A stretch of 64,000 bases of DNA. It comes from Iodobacter arcticus. GTDB lineage: Bacteria > Pseudomonadota > Gammaproteobacteria > Burkholderiales > Chitinibacteraceae. The DNA lies in NCBI RefSeq assembly GCF_042664895.1, contig NZ_JBHTBQ010000006.1, positions 248,001-312,000 on the forward strand. The letters are read 5' to 3'. The notes under the pieces were generated by a model, which worked only from the letters and a program-made list of their open reading frames with translations, was not told the origin of the DNA and ran no database searches. The position numbers and the translations under genes are program-made. Within the stretch, counting starts at the first letter, position 1, and the number at the start of each line of letters is the position of its first letter. Of this stretch, positions 34,873 to 44,270 are shown piece after piece.

Positions 34873-37032
34873 TTATTTTTTAGAGCCTTGAGCCGCCGCA
34901 TCACGGCTTCTGCCGAAGGTTTTTTTGCCTTTTGGCTTATCTGTGCGGCGGACCATAACGTTGGTTTTTTCGTGTACAAACTTCTCGCCAGGTTGCTGTG
35001 CAGGGATCAGATGCTTAGGCGTATTGCCGATCAGATCCGCGCGCCCCATGGCAATCAGTGCTTCGCGCAGGATAGGCCAGTTATCTGAATCGTGATAGCG
35101 CAAGAAGGCTTTGTGAACCTTGCGGCGATGCCCATCTCTGATGACATCTACCTTTTCCGAGCTTCTTGCCAGCTTTCTTAAAGGATTGCGCCGGGTGTGC
35201 CACATAGTCGTCGCCATGGCCATTGGCGTAGGCGTAAAGGCTTGCACTTGATCAGGCTGGAAGTCGTTTTTCTTTAGCCACAGCGCAAGGTTAAGCATAT
35301 CTTCATCGCTGGTGCCGGGGTGGGCCGCAATAAAGTAAGGAATCAGGCTCTGTTTTTTGCCCGCTTGCTCGGAGTAATAATCAAACATCTCGCGAAAGCG
35401 CTCAAACGTGCCGATGCCGGGCTTCATCATCTTAGATAAAGGCCCTTCTTCGGTGTGCTCTGGGGCGATTTTTAAATAGCCCGATACATGGTGTGTCGCC
35501 AGCTCTTTTACATACTCAGGCGATTCAACCGCAATATCGTAACGAACGCCCGAGCCAATGGTGATGCGCTTTACGCCATCAATCTTGCGAGCTTTCTTAT
35601 ACAACTGAATCAACGGCGCATGATCGGTGTTTAGATTTTCGCAAATACCTGGGTAAACGCAGCTTAAGCGTCTACAGGACGATTCAATTTTTGGGTCTTT
35701 GCACGATAGGCGATACATATTCGCAGTCGGGCCGCCCAGATCAGAAATATGGCCTTTAAATCCCGTCGTTTTATCGCGGATATCGACGATTTCTTGCAGG
35801 ATCGATTCTTCCGAGCGGCTTTGGATAATCCGCCCTTCATGCTCGGTAATCGAGCAGAAAGTACAGCCGCCAAAACAACCTCGCATGATGTTGATCGAAA
35901 AGCGGATCATTTCCCAAGCTGGAATATGCGCTTTGCCATAGCTTGGATGCGGGTTGCGGGCGTAATACTGGCCAAAGATATAATCCATCTCTGGCGTGGT
36001 CAGCGGGATCGGCGGCGGGTTAATCCATACATCGCGTGAGCCATGCTGCTGCACCATGGCCCGCGCATTGCCGGGGTTAGATTCCAGATGCAGGGTGCGG
36101 CTGGCGTGGGCGTACAGCACGGGATCAAAAGCCACAGCTTCATAGGCTGGAATGCGGATCACCGTGTGTTGCCGATCGGCTTGCTTAGCGGCGATGCGCT
36201 CGGCCTTGCTAATCAAGCGAATCGCCTTGGTGTCGCTCGCTGGAGTGATATCTTTTTCAGATTTTTCCGGCAGCATTTCATAAGGGTCGATATGTTTATC
36301 GACGCGCCCCGGGGTATCTACCGTGGTGGAATCGAGCTCCGCCCAGCCTTCGGGCAACCAGCCCTGCGGCGTCATAAAGGCGGTGCCGCGAATATCCCGC
36401 ATATCTTTGAGCTTTTCGCCTGCAGCTGAGCGCTGGGCGACTTCGACCAAGGCGCGTTCGGCATTCCCAAATAAGAGAATATCGGCCTTGGAGTAAATCA
36501 GCGCCGATTGGCGAACTTTATCGCTCCAGTAATCATACTGAGCAATCCGGCGCAAGCTCGCTTCAATCCCGCCTATCATAATCTGCACGCCGGGATAAGC
36601 CTCACGGCAGCGTTGCGAATAAACGGTAACGGCTCGATCCGGTCGCTTACCGCCCATGCCGCCCGCGGTATAAGCATCGTCGGAACGTGGCTTTTTATCG
36701 GCGGTGTAGCGGTTAATCATCGAATCCATATTGCCCGCGGTTACACCAAAAAATAGCCTAGGTTTACCCAGTGTTTTGAATTCGTCAGCGGATAACCAAT
36801 CTGGCTGACAAATAATCCCGATCCGCAGCCCCTGCGCTTCTAGCAGGCGGCCAATCAAGGCCATCCCAAAGCTGGGGTGATCGATATAAGCGTCACCCGT
36901 TACCAGAATAATGTCGCACTCATCCCAACCGAGCAGGTCCATTTCGGCACGGCTCATAGGCAGGAAGGGGGCGGGTTTACGGGGGAAGACACCTGCAGGC
37001 AGGGTAGAAATGGCAGTAGGAGCGGGATTCAT
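34873..37032 (-). CDS. ygiQ: YgiQ-family radical SAM protein
   Basis: A 719-residue radical SAM enzyme of unknown reaction. The iron-sulfur motif CxxxCxxC reads CFGGCTFC in NIMRGCFGGCTFCSITEHEG, mid-protein. The N-terminal UPF0313-type domain has DIILVTGDAYIDHPSFG, and GGIEASLRRIAQYDYWSDKVR is also typical of YgiQ. The C-terminus is basic (KPKGKKTFGRSRD). The ATG at 37032 is preferred over a TTG five codons upstream. It appears monocistronic. Confidence 0.93.
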   Translation of the reverse strand: MNPAPTAISTLPAGVFPRKPAPFLPMSRAEMDLLGWDECDIILVTGDAYIDHPSFGMALIGRLLEAQGLRIGIICQPDWLSADEFKTLGKPRLFFGVTAGNMDSMINRYTADKKPRSDDAYTAGGMGGKRPDRAVTVYSQRCREAYPGVQIMIGGIEASLRRIAQYDYWSDKVRQSALIYSKADILLFGNAERALVEVAQRSAAGEKLKDMRDIRGTAFMTPQGWLPEGWAELDSTTVDTPGRVDKHIDPYEMLPEKSEKDITPASDTKAIRLISKAERIAAKQADRQHTVIRIPAYEAVAFDPVLYAHASRTLHLESNPGNARAMVQQHGSRDVWINPPPIPLTTPEMDYIFGQYYARNPHPSYGKAHIPAWEMIRFSINIMRGCFGGCTFCSITEHEGRIIQSRSEESILQEIVDIRDKTTGFKGHISDLGGPTANMYRLSCKDPKIESSCRRLSCVYPGICENLNTDHAPLIQLYKKARKIDGVKRITIGSGVRYDIAVESPEYVKELATHHVSGYLKIAPEHTEEGPLSKMMKPGIGTFERFREMFDYYSEQAGKKQSLIPYFIAAHPGTSDEDMLNLALWLKKNDFQPDQVQAFTPTPMAMATTMWHTRRNPLRKLARSSEKVDVIRDGHRRKVHKAFLRYHDSDNWPILREALIAMGRADLIGNTPKHLIPAQQPGEKFVHEKTNVMVRRTDKPKGKKTFGRSRDAAAQGSKK

Positions 37033-37181
37033 GGCTTTGATGAGCAATACTAATCGCGCATTGTCGCAGATTTACGCCGCATCAATCAAAAAATTGCTTG
37101 TTTTTCATAAGGATATGTAAAAGTAAGCTATGAACGGTGGGGTGTTTTACGAAGATGACTTAGTGTTGGGATACTGAATAA

Positions 37182-37211
37182 AACGGGAAGTACCAAAATG
37201 GCCTCCCCGTT
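37182..37211 (-). terminator. Terminator after carbonic anhydrase gene
   Basis: On the minus strand, AACGGGGAG pairs with CTTCCCGTT (one mismatch) around a 12-base loop and runs into TTATT. It follows the carbonic anhydrase stop by about 38 bp. Confidence 0.6.
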
Positions 37212-37249
37212 ACATTTTTTCTAATTTAAATAAAATGCTGTAAAGCGAA

Positions 37250-37975
37250 TTACCAGCTTACTTTACCTGTCCCTATATCCAGCATGGCGCCCACAATTTT
37301 GATTTGGCCTTTTTCTTCCATTTCTTTCAGGATAGGGCTCATATCACGGATTTTTTGCACGGTCAGTTCAACATTTGCATCCGCTACTTCTTGTACAAAT
37401 TTATAATTATTTGAACTGCGATCACCTTCAGATTTAACGGCGGCTACGGCAGGTTTTAGTTGATCAATTAAACCCGTCAGACTGCCCAGTTTCACATCAT
37501 CACAAGCACCTTTAATCGCACCACATGAAGAGTGACCAAGCACCACGATGACTCGTGATCCTGCTGCTTTTGCGGCAAATTCTAAGCTACCGATAATGTC
37601 GCTATTAACGAAGTTACCCGCTACACGGGCAGAAAAGGCATCGCCTACGCCTAAGTCAAATACAAGTTCAGGCGCAGAGCGAGAATCAATACATGCTACA
37701 AAGCTGGCAAATGGATACTGGCCCAGACCTGTTTGCATAATTTGTTTTTTATCATCGCGCTCAACCGATTTATTGCTCACAAAGCGCTGATTGCCTGCTT
37801 TCAAAATATCTAGGGCGATGCTAGGTGTAATGCTGGCCTGTATGGCCTTGGTTACGGGGTGGCCTACTTTGTAAGGTTGTGGCTTAACGACGCTACTATG
37901 ATCATCGGCGGCAAAGCTTAGACTAGAGGCCAGCATCAGAGATAATGCAAGAGGGATAAATTTTAGTGATTTCAT
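37250..37975 (-). CDS. Periplasmic beta-class carbonic anhydrase
   Basis: Converts carbon dioxide and water to bicarbonate. The 241-residue protein has a signal peptide (FIPLALSLMLASSLSFA), so it is periplasmic, unlike most housekeeping beta-class enzymes. The zinc and active-site motifs are complete: ACIDSRSAPE, ARVAGNF and LGHSSCGAIKGA. A good AAGGAAG site precedes the ATG. It is flanked by a terminator downstream and a long AT-rich stretch upstream, with no operon partner. Confidence 0.93.
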   Translation of the reverse strand: MKSLKFIPLALSLMLASSLSFAADDHSSVVKPQPYKVGHPVTKAIQASITPSIALDILKAGNQRFVSNKSVERDDKKQIMQTGLGQYPFASFVACIDSRSAPELVFDLGVGDAFSARVAGNFVNSDIIGSLEFAAKAAGSRVIVVLGHSSCGAIKGACDDVKLGSLTGLIDQLKPAVAAVKSEGDRSSNNYKFVQEVADANVELTVQKIRDMSPILKEMEEKGQIKIVGAMLDIGTGKVSW

Positions 37976-38448
37976 CTTTGCTTCCTTGTGGGGGCGACTA
38001 ATTAACTGCTTGTTGTAGTGATATGGATCAGGCTTTCCATTTTGGCAACTGCAAATTGCTTAGTTCTTGTCTCAGTGGCTTAACTTACGCGCCGATGCAT
38101 TTATTATTTACTCTTACTCTGAATCTATGGACTATTATTAGTTCAATTGAATAATTCAATTATGTTCATTTTTTCTAAAATAGTGAAAAATAGGGGTGAT
38201 GTTTTTTATTGATTTTTAATTCAGATGTTTTATTTGTTTTTTATTAATTAATTTCATGTTATATGAAATATTTTTGTTTACGTAATTATCGTTTTTTCCT
38301 TTCAAATTACTTTCTTTTTTATAAGTGACAGGTAATGTGACTCATGCCATTAAGATATAAACAGGCAAGTCTTTAAAGAGCCGTGAGTTTTTCTTAAGAG
38401 TGCAGGTAGAATTGCGTCTTGCTGCAAGCACAGCTTTTGGATAAGACC
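37976..38448. other. AT-rich intergenic region
   Basis: A 473-bp gap strikingly richer in A and T than its surroundings between two divergent genes. I see no coding signal. It has small palindromes: TTTCAT-GTTAT-ATGAAA at 38252-38268 and CAATTGAATAATTCAATT around 38144. These may be promoter or protein-binding features. Confidence 0.5.
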
Positions 38449-39273
38449 ATGACAGAACACCACGAAATCAAGCCTGGCCAGTCGGTCGAGCTATTAAAAG
38501 AGCTGCATATCCTGACCCGCGACGGCAAGCTCAATCAAGATAGCCGCCGTAAACTCAAGCAGGTTTATCACCTCTATCAGTTTATTGAGCCGCTGCTAAA
38601 AGAAGTACAGGCCGACCACCCCGAAGTGACCTTGGTTGACCACGGCGCGGGTAAGTCTTATCTGGGCTTTATTCTTTACGATTTATTTTTTAAAGATAAG
38701 CCGGGTTCCGGCCATATTTACGGCATTGAAACCCGTGATGAGCTGGTCAAAAAATCACAAGAACTGGCCCAGCGCCTTAACTTCCCCGGCATGTCTTTTC
38801 TGAATTTATCGGTTGCTGAATCAACTGATTCTGATCTCTTACCAGAAACAATTGACGTGGTGACTGCGCTGCACGCCTGTAATACCGCCACCGATGATGC
38901 CATTGCTTTTGCACTCAAAAAGAAAGCCAAATTTATGGTGCTGGTGCCCTGCTGCCAAGCCGAAGTGGCTACCGTATTGCGTAAAAACAAGGCTAAATCG
39001 CTAAAGAATCCGCTGGCAGAAATCTGGCGTCATCCAATTCATACCCGTGAATTTGGCAGCCAGATCACCAATGTATTGCGCTGCCTGCAATTGGAAGCGC
39101 ATGGCTACCAAGTGACGGTGACTGAGTTGGTAGGCTGGGAGCATTCGATGAAAAACGAATTAATTATCGCCCAGTATAAAAATCTGCCCCGCCGCAAACC
39201 CGCCGAACGCCTTACCGCCGTATTGGCAGAGCTGGGCTTGGATGAGATGGGGGAGCGGTTTTTTACGGCGTAA
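38449..39273 (+). CDS. Class I SAM-dependent methyltransferase (Methyltransf_32-like)
   Basis: A 274-residue cytoplasmic methyltransferase. The SAM-binding motif reads LVDHGAGKSYLGFILYD near residue 65. A later TALHACNTATDDAIAFAL and MVLVPCCQAEV match a family that includes eukaryotic METTL25/GSTCD-type proteins. A tRNA or rRNA substrate is possible but not shown. The ATG at 38449 is preferred to the TTG ten codons upstream. It is a single gene. Confidence 0.82.
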   Translation: MTEHHEIKPGQSVELLKELHILTRDGKLNQDSRRKLKQVYHLYQFIEPLLKEVQADHPEVTLVDHGAGKSYLGFILYDLFFKDKPGSGHIYGIETRDELVKKSQELAQRLNFPGMSFLNLSVAESTDSDLLPETIDVVTALHACNTATDDAIAFALKKKAKFMVLVPCCQAEVATVLRKNKAKSLKNPLAEIWRHPIHTREFGSQITNVLRCLQLEAHGYQVTVTELVGWEHSMKNELIIAQYKNLPRRKPAERLTAVLAELGLDEMGERFFTA

Positions 39274-39293
39274 TGTTTGGGGCTTAGGGTAGG

Positions 39294-39364
39294 CATATGT
39301 ATGTGTTTACGCGGAGCTACAAATATTTCGCGTGGGCAAGATAAAACGTTTTGCCCACCCTACA
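39294..39364. repeat. Degenerate GTAGGG-type palindrome
   Basis: The outer arm CTTAGGGTAGGC faces GCCCACCCTACAG, and an inner hairpin pairs GTGGGCAA with TTGCCCAC (39342-39358). It looks like a decayed member of the GTAGGGTG family found at 58320 and 59108. Confidence 0.65.
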
Positions 39365-39404
39365 GATTTGCTAAGAAAACATGCAGTACGATCTTGCAAT
39401 AAAC

Positions 39405-39435
39405 AACACCGGCTTTGGCCGGTGTTCGTGTTTTT
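39405..39435 (+). terminator. Terminator after methyltransferase gene
   Basis: The stem AACACCGGC (39405-39413) pairs with GCCGGTGTT (39418-39426) around TTTG, then CGTGTTTTT follows. Confidence 0.8.
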
Positions 39436-39476
39436 GCGCTTGATAGATGGGTTTGCGGTTTTAACATAGACACTCC

Positions 39477-39662
39477 TTAAAACCGCTCCCTACATCGCCA
39501 TCGCCACTCCTCTATTTTGGCCGCTGCAACAAGCGCTGCTTTGCGCAGGCGTAGCTCAAGGCCTTCGTCTAACTCAACTTCAGAATAGAAGGCTGGCCCG
39601 CCAAGACGGGTATCACAGAATGTCATTGGCTTATCTAGTAGTTTGCTGAGTAGTGCTTTCAT
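39477..39662 (-). CDS. Small uncharacterised protein
   Basis: A 61-residue acidic-to-basic protein that I do not recognise. GGAG lies 6 bases before the ATG. It begins KALLSKLLDKPMTFCDTRLG, has an acidic centre (SEVELDEGLELRLR) and a closing EEWRWRCRERF with two Trp. There is no signal or membrane segment. It is divergent from a LysR gene, 93 bp apart, so it could be that regulator's target. Confidence 0.6.
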   Translation of the reverse strand: MKALLSKLLDKPMTFCDTRLGGPAFYSEVELDEGLELRLRKAALVAAAKIEEWRWRCRERF

Positions 39663-39755
39663 GGTATCTCCAATTTACTTTTTAAATTTGTAATTGGAGT
39701 GTATTTTGATTCATTATCTGGATAAACCCACGATAACTAGACAAACTGTTCTGCT

Positions 39756-40670
39756 ATGAAAACAATACCCTCATCCGATGCTTTATTGGTTTTTGATGCG
39801 CTTGCTAGATTGGGGAGCTTTACTGCGGCGGCTGATGAGTTGAATTGTGCCAAGAGCTATGTCAGCCAAAGTATTAAGCGGCTGGAGGCGGATTTAGGAG
39901 CGGTACTGGTTTTGCGAACGACCAGAAGGGTTACGCTAACCGAGGTGGGGCAAACGCTGGCGATGCGGGCTGCGCAGCTGCGCGTTCTGATGGAAAGCCT
40001 CAAAACCGAAGTGAGCAGTATGCAAGATCAGCTGGCCGGGCCGCTGTTAATCAGCAGCCCGAGTGGTATCGGGCAATATATATTGGCACCGATTCTGGCC
40101 GAGTTCGCCATTCATTACCCCTCTTTGCAGGTGCAAATGACGGCGCAAAATAAGCTGCAAGGTATGGCGGAGGGAGGAATCGATTTCTGCCTGCACTCAC
40201 GCAATGTGCTGGATGACAGCATGGTGGCTCGCCCCTTGGGCTTCACGCAGAAACGCCTCTATGCCTCACCGCTGTATTTAGCCAAGGCGGCCAAATTGCA
40301 GCATCCAAGCGACCTGCGCCAGCATCGGGTTTTATGCCACGAGAGCTTGCACGAGCAGATGGGCTGGCAGCTAGAGAAAAACGGTGAAGTGGTGAGGGTA
40401 GAGCTGCGGCCTACGCTGGTTTGCAATACCTTTGGTGCGATTGCCAGCGCGGTTGAGGCGGGTTATGGCGTGGGCCTGCTGGATAACATCATTGCGGCCC
40501 CCTATTTACGCCAAGGGCTGATGCAGCCTGTACTCCCCGAATGGCTAGCTACACCTAAGCCCTATTTTTTGGTGTTCCCATACCGGCAACCTATGCCCAA
40601 AAAATACGAAGCGTTTATTCAGTTTGTGGTGCCACGCTTGCAGGCAAGGCTGAGCGAGTCGATGAATTAA
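39756..40670 (+). CDS. LysR-family transcriptional regulator
   Basis: A 304-residue regulator. The DNA-binding helix-turn-helix shows LVFDALARLGSFTAAADELNCAKSYVSQSIKRLEADLG, and a ligand domain follows from about residue 90. It belongs to the CrgA-like group common in Neisseriales and Burkholderiales. The 3' end overlaps the convergent EamA gene by 56 bp. A small gene lies divergently upstream. Confidence 0.9.
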   Translation: MKTIPSSDALLVFDALARLGSFTAAADELNCAKSYVSQSIKRLEADLGAVLVLRTTRRVTLTEVGQTLAMRAAQLRVLMESLKTEVSSMQDQLAGPLLISSPSGIGQYILAPILAEFAIHYPSLQVQMTAQNKLQGMAEGGIDFCLHSRNVLDDSMVARPLGFTQKRLYASPLYLAKAAKLQHPSDLRQHRVLCHESLHEQMGWQLEKNGEVVRVELRPTLVCNTFGAIASAVEAGYGVGLLDNIIAAPYLRQGLMQPVLPEWLATPKPYFLVFPYRQPMPKKYEAFIQFVVPRLQARLSESMN

Positions 40671-41589
40671 CGCGGTGATAAGTCGTGCTGCGGCTAAATA
40701 GTTTGGGTGTGGCGGAGGGCTTGCGTGAGTTATAAACCACACCGCTGATGATCAGTATCATGCCAATAAACTGCGGCAAACTGGGGGTTTGGCCTAGCGC
40801 AATGGCGATTAGCGTGGCGAAAATAGGAGCCAGATTCATAAAGATGGCTCCCTGTGCAGGGCCAATTTTACGCAGTCCTTCGTTCCACCAGACAAAGGCT
40901 AGCGCGGTACAAAAAAAGGCCATGGTCGCGATGGCCAACAAAACATTCCAAGCGGGCAGGGTGTAAAAATCGCTGCTCAAGCTTGCCGAAATAACGGTCA
41001 TGAAAATAGCGCCAACAATAATGGTGACGGTTGTGGTGTGCAGGGGGGAAACGCCATGAACAAAGCGTTTAGGAATAGCAGAATATAAAGCCCAGCTAAA
41101 GCTGGCAATTAAAACTAGTGCGTCGCCTAAGGCAAAATGTAAATCGCGGATGGCTTGAAGAGAGCCGCCGCTGACAACAATCGCTACGCCAAAAAAACTT
41201 AATCCCATTGCGAGTATTTGTTGGTGATTAAGCGGTTCTTTTTGAAAAAAAGCGGTGAGTATGGCGGTAAGGATGGGGCTAAGCGCCATAATTAATCCCG
41301 CGTTAATCGCTGATGTGAGCTGCAGACCATAAAATAATGAAAAATTGACGCCCATAATGCCAATGACAGACATAAATAATAAGGGGCGGATATTATTGCG
41401 TAATGCTTGGATATCCCATTTCTCGCGCAAAGAAACAAAGATAAATAGAATCAGGCCAGCGATGATAAATCGCCAGCTGCCGACCACCATCGGTGATAAA
41501 AATTGCACCACGTATTTGCCAATATGAAATACTGCCCCCCAGAAGAAGACAGTCAATGTAAGTTGTATATAAGTCAGCAAGTGTGGCAT
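40615..41589 (-). CDS. EamA/DMT-family transporter
   Basis: A 324-residue drug/metabolite-type inner-membrane transporter with about ten hydrophobic segments in two EamA repeats. Repeat one includes FWGAVFHIGKYVVQFLSP and repeat two includes ALVLIASFSWALYSAIPKRF. The substrate is unknown, and amino acid or metabolite export is typical. It is divergent from the LysR gene at 41660 (70 bp between), which likely controls it. Its 3' end overlaps the convergent LysR gene. Confidence 0.87.
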   Translation of the reverse strand: MPHLLTYIQLTLTVFFWGAVFHIGKYVVQFLSPMVVGSWRFIIAGLILFIFVSLREKWDIQALRNNIRPLLFMSVIGIMGVNFSLFYGLQLTSAINAGLIMALSPILTAILTAFFQKEPLNHQQILAMGLSFFGVAIVVSGGSLQAIRDLHFALGDALVLIASFSWALYSAIPKRFVHGVSPLHTTTVTIIVGAIFMTVISASLSSDFYTLPAWNVLLAIATMAFFCTALAFVWWNEGLRKIGPAQGAIFMNLAPIFATLIAIALGQTPSLPQFIGMILIISGVVYNSRKPSATPKLFSRSTTYHRVNSSTRSALPASVAPQTE

Positions 41590-41659
41590 GGTGTGTACGG
41601 CTTTAGCTGGAAATTGCCGTTATTATTGTTGCTGATCCTTAAGATGTATTTAGCCTTGA

Positions 41660-42592
41660 ATGGAAAACAGTTTTCTAAAAATGAAAAATGCAGATTTGGA
41701 TTGGAATGATTTAAAGTATTTTTTGGCGGTGGCGCGCGAAGGCGGCTTAAGTGCGGCTGCGCTTAAATTGGGTAGCAGCGCATCAACTGTGTCCAGGCAT
41801 ATATCCGCTTTAGAAAATCGCTTAGGGGTGAAGCTTTTTTTGCGGCAGCAAATAGGCTATTTGCTCACCGATCAGGGCGTGAGTATTTTGGCAAGGGTGA
41901 CTGAAGTAGAAAACGCCATGCTGACCGTAGAAAGAAATAGTGATCAATTGCAATCCGTTGATCAGGTCAGCGGCTTAATCCGGCTCGCCGCAGCGGAGTC
42001 TTTAGCCAGTTATTTAATCATGCCGCATATGCCGGAGTTTCTGGCTTTATATCCCAAAGTACAGGTAGAGCTTTTGGTGGGCGCATTGCCCGCTAATTTA
42101 GCGCGGCGTGAGGCCGATGTGGCTTTGCGATATGGCGATTCAATTGTGGTTGATAATAATCAGGATTACATTACCCATTTTGTCGGCTATGTGCATTTTG
42201 CGCCGTATTGCCTGAAGTCTTTATTAGCAGATCTTGGCCCAAAGCAAGACCCGTGGCAGGCATTACCTATTATTGAATTGAGTGATTGCTGGGCGTATTT
42301 ACCGATGGTGAAATGGCTAAAACAAATTACTCAGAATCGTGCTCCGCTGATTAAAGGCAATACTCTGCATACCCAATATGTGGCGGTAAGGTGTGGTTTG
42401 GGAATTACCCTGTTGCCAGAATATGTAGGCGATATTGATGAAACACTGGTGAAGCTCGATGCCCCGTCGGTAGTGCCTTCGCGTGAGCTATGGCTGGTGT
42501 ATCACCGTGATCTTAAAGCCAGCCAGCGCGTGCTTGCGATGAAAAACTTTTTAACCAAGCTTTTAGCGCAGGTTTTGGATAGCAAAAATTAA
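41660..42592 (+). CDS. LysR-family transcriptional regulator
   Basis: A 310-residue regulator. The helix-turn-helix shows LKYFLAVAREGGLSAAALKLGSSASTVSRHISALENRLGVKLF. The ligand domain follows. An ATG at 41681 would shorten it by seven residues, and neither start has a clear ribosome site. It probably regulates the divergent EamA transporter. A mobile-element-like repeat lies just after its stop. Confidence 0.88.
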   Translation: MENSFLKMKNADLDWNDLKYFLAVAREGGLSAAALKLGSSASTVSRHISALENRLGVKLFLRQQIGYLLTDQGVSILARVTEVENAMLTVERNSDQLQSVDQVSGLIRLAAAESLASYLIMPHMPEFLALYPKVQVELLVGALPANLARREADVALRYGDSIVVDNNQDYITHFVGYVHFAPYCLKSLLADLGPKQDPWQALPIIELSDCWAYLPMVKWLKQITQNRAPLIKGNTLHTQYVAVRCGLGITLLPEYVGDIDETLVKLDAPSVVPSRELWLVYHRDLKASQRVLAMKNFLTKLLAQVLDSKN

Positions 42593-42605
42593 TTGCTAAA
42601 AGAGT

Positions 42606-42843
42606 CATGCCGTTCACTTAAGCCACAACCTTGCTTTCCCCACTTCGTTGATGGGGACTAGGGCATAAGTATCTACATAAGTCTGATGTACTTGTCCCCC
42701 CCTTTGAAAAAGGGGGCTAGGGGGGATTTGGCACGGCGTATCATTAGAAAAAGGCAGCAAACAAAGCTAATGCAAATCCCCCTCAATCCCCCTTTTACAA
42801 AGGGGGAGGCTAAGGTCAAAACCCTTAAGTTAACGGCATTACA
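42606..42843. mobile_element. Non-autonomous IS4-like element (MITE)
   Basis: The ends ATGCCGTTCACTTAAG (42607-42622) and CTTAAGTTAACGGCAT (42824-42839) are inverted repeats with one mismatch, and similarity continues about 15 bp inward. They resemble IS4-type terminal repeats (TAATGCCG...TTAAG). The element is bracketed by a perfect 11-bp direct repeat GCTAAAAGAGT at 42595-42605 and 42844-42854, within the 11-13 bp range of IS4 target duplications. The interior holds a CCCCCTTT...AAAGGGGG palindrome and no transposase, hence non-autonomous. Confidence 0.75.
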
Positions 42844-42854
42844 GCTAAAAGAGT

Positions 42855-43349
42855 GATTTCTTCGTGCTTGTACTGCTTAAACGGCAGGGCTGTGACTACT
42901 GCACATCGCCCTGCCTGAAGTGTCTCTTTTCTCTCCCCACCGCTTATCTCTTTGCTGCCTACGGTAAGTCTGCAGCGGTTTTTCTTTCAGATTTTTCCCT
43001 CTCTTCTTGCTTGTAAGCTACAGACAATGGCTTTGTGCTGGCTTTGTGCGCTTTGAATATGCCTTTGTAGTAAAACCAGCAAATACTACAAAATATTCTG
43101 TTACAAAACTACATTGGCATATTGTTTACAGCTGGTTGAAAGCAATATAAAGTAAATAAGCGCTATATTCTTACTTTAAATTGTCTTTAAATTGTAAATG
43201 ATTGAAATTAAATTTTACATTACTCACTGCTGATGTAGTCGCATCCCCGTCGTTTGTGCTGCACATCAGTAAAACGAAGCGTCACGGCTTGATGATAGAA
43301 AACGTACTCAAGCTGGTTTTTTTGATCAAATGAAGTCAAAGGAAAGACC
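42855..43349. other. Intergenic region before the glycan locus
   Basis: About 495 bp without a gene. It has a hairpin GGCAGGGC (42883-42890) with GCCCTGCC (42908-42915), then AT-rich sequence from about 43080 to 43200 that probably holds the promoter of the glycosyltransferase gene. I cannot fix a -35/-10 pair with confidence. Confidence 0.5.
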
Positions 43350-44270
43350 ATGCCTAATCTACAGATCAGTGTTGTTATTCCAACCTATAACCGAGCCGAT
43401 CTTTTACGTTACACCCTCGAATCTTTGGTTTTGCAAACGTTGGATAAGCAGCTGTTTGAGGTGATTGTGGTTGATGATGGCGGCTCAGATGAGAGCGAGC
43501 AGGTGGTTCAGGCGTTTTCTGAGCAGCTTAATGTCAAATATTTCTGGCAAGAAGATAAAGGCTTTCGGGCGGGTAAGGCGCGCAATATTGGGACGGCGAT
43601 TGCTGAAGGGCAATATATTGTTTTTATTGATACCGGCGTTTTGCTGGGCAGTAAAACGCTGGAAGTGCACGCCCAAGTGCATAGCCAATCAGAATTCCCT
43701 GTGGTGATCATTGGCTATGTTTATGGCTTTGAAGTTGCTAATAGCCTGCTGGCCGAAATGTCTTCACAAATCGATTATCAAACGCCCGATGCCACAATTA
43801 GCCGTCTGTCTTTGATGGGGGCGCATGATATTCGCCAGCAGCAATACGATGAGCTGGGGGACAACATCAGCAATTGGCCTGCGCCCTTTGATATTTTCTG
43901 GACTTGCCATGCCTCGGCGGAGCGCGCGCAATTATTGAAAGCAGGCTTATTTGATGAATCATTTAATAGTTGGGGCGGTGAGGATGTTGATTTAGGTGTG
44001 CGTTTACATCTAAATAACAATCAGTTTTCAATGGAGCGCGAAGCGGTGTCTTTCCATTGGCCACATAAAAAAGAAGTGGACGATCAAAAACAGCAATCAG
44101 AAATTGCGGCTTTACGCATTCACCAAAAGTATCAGCTTTGGTCGACCAGCTTTTATGGCAAGGATTTGAATGATGAAAAATACTCTTTAAATAAAGTGAT
44201 TAAAATTCATCGCGATTATGCGGTTAAGAAAACCAAACGCGCCGAATTACTTGAAACTGAGGGGGCATAA
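43350..44270 (+). CDS. Family 2 glycosyltransferase
   Basis: A 306-residue GT-A-fold enzyme transferring a sugar from a nucleotide donor. It has SVVIPTYNRADLLRYTLESL at the start, VIVVDDGGSDES, and FRAGKARNIG. The metal-binding position is FIDTG, not a classic DxD. A C-terminal WGGEDVDLGVRLH motif is shared with galactosyltransferase-type GT families. AAGGAA lies before the ATG. It is the first gene of a two-gene unit with the acyltransferase that follows with no gap. Confidence 0.9.
   Translation: MPNLQISVVIPTYNRADLLRYTLESLVLQTLDKQLFEVIVVDDGGSDESEQVVQAFSEQLNVKYFWQEDKGFRAGKARNIGTAIAEGQYIVFIDTGVLLGSKTLEVHAQVHSQSEFPVVIIGYVYGFEVANSLLAEMSSQIDYQTPDATISRLSLMGAHDIRQQQYDELGDNISNWPAPFDIFWTCHASAERAQLLKAGLFDESFNSWGGEDVDLGVRLHLNNNQFSMEREAVSFHWPHKKEVDDQKQQSEIAALRIHQKYQLWSTSFYGKDLNDEKYSLNKVIKIHRDYAVKKTKRAELLETEGA

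Noticed and set aside
42606..42843. A complete insertion sequence
   Set aside because: The 238-bp interior cannot encode a transposase, so only a non-autonomous element is called.
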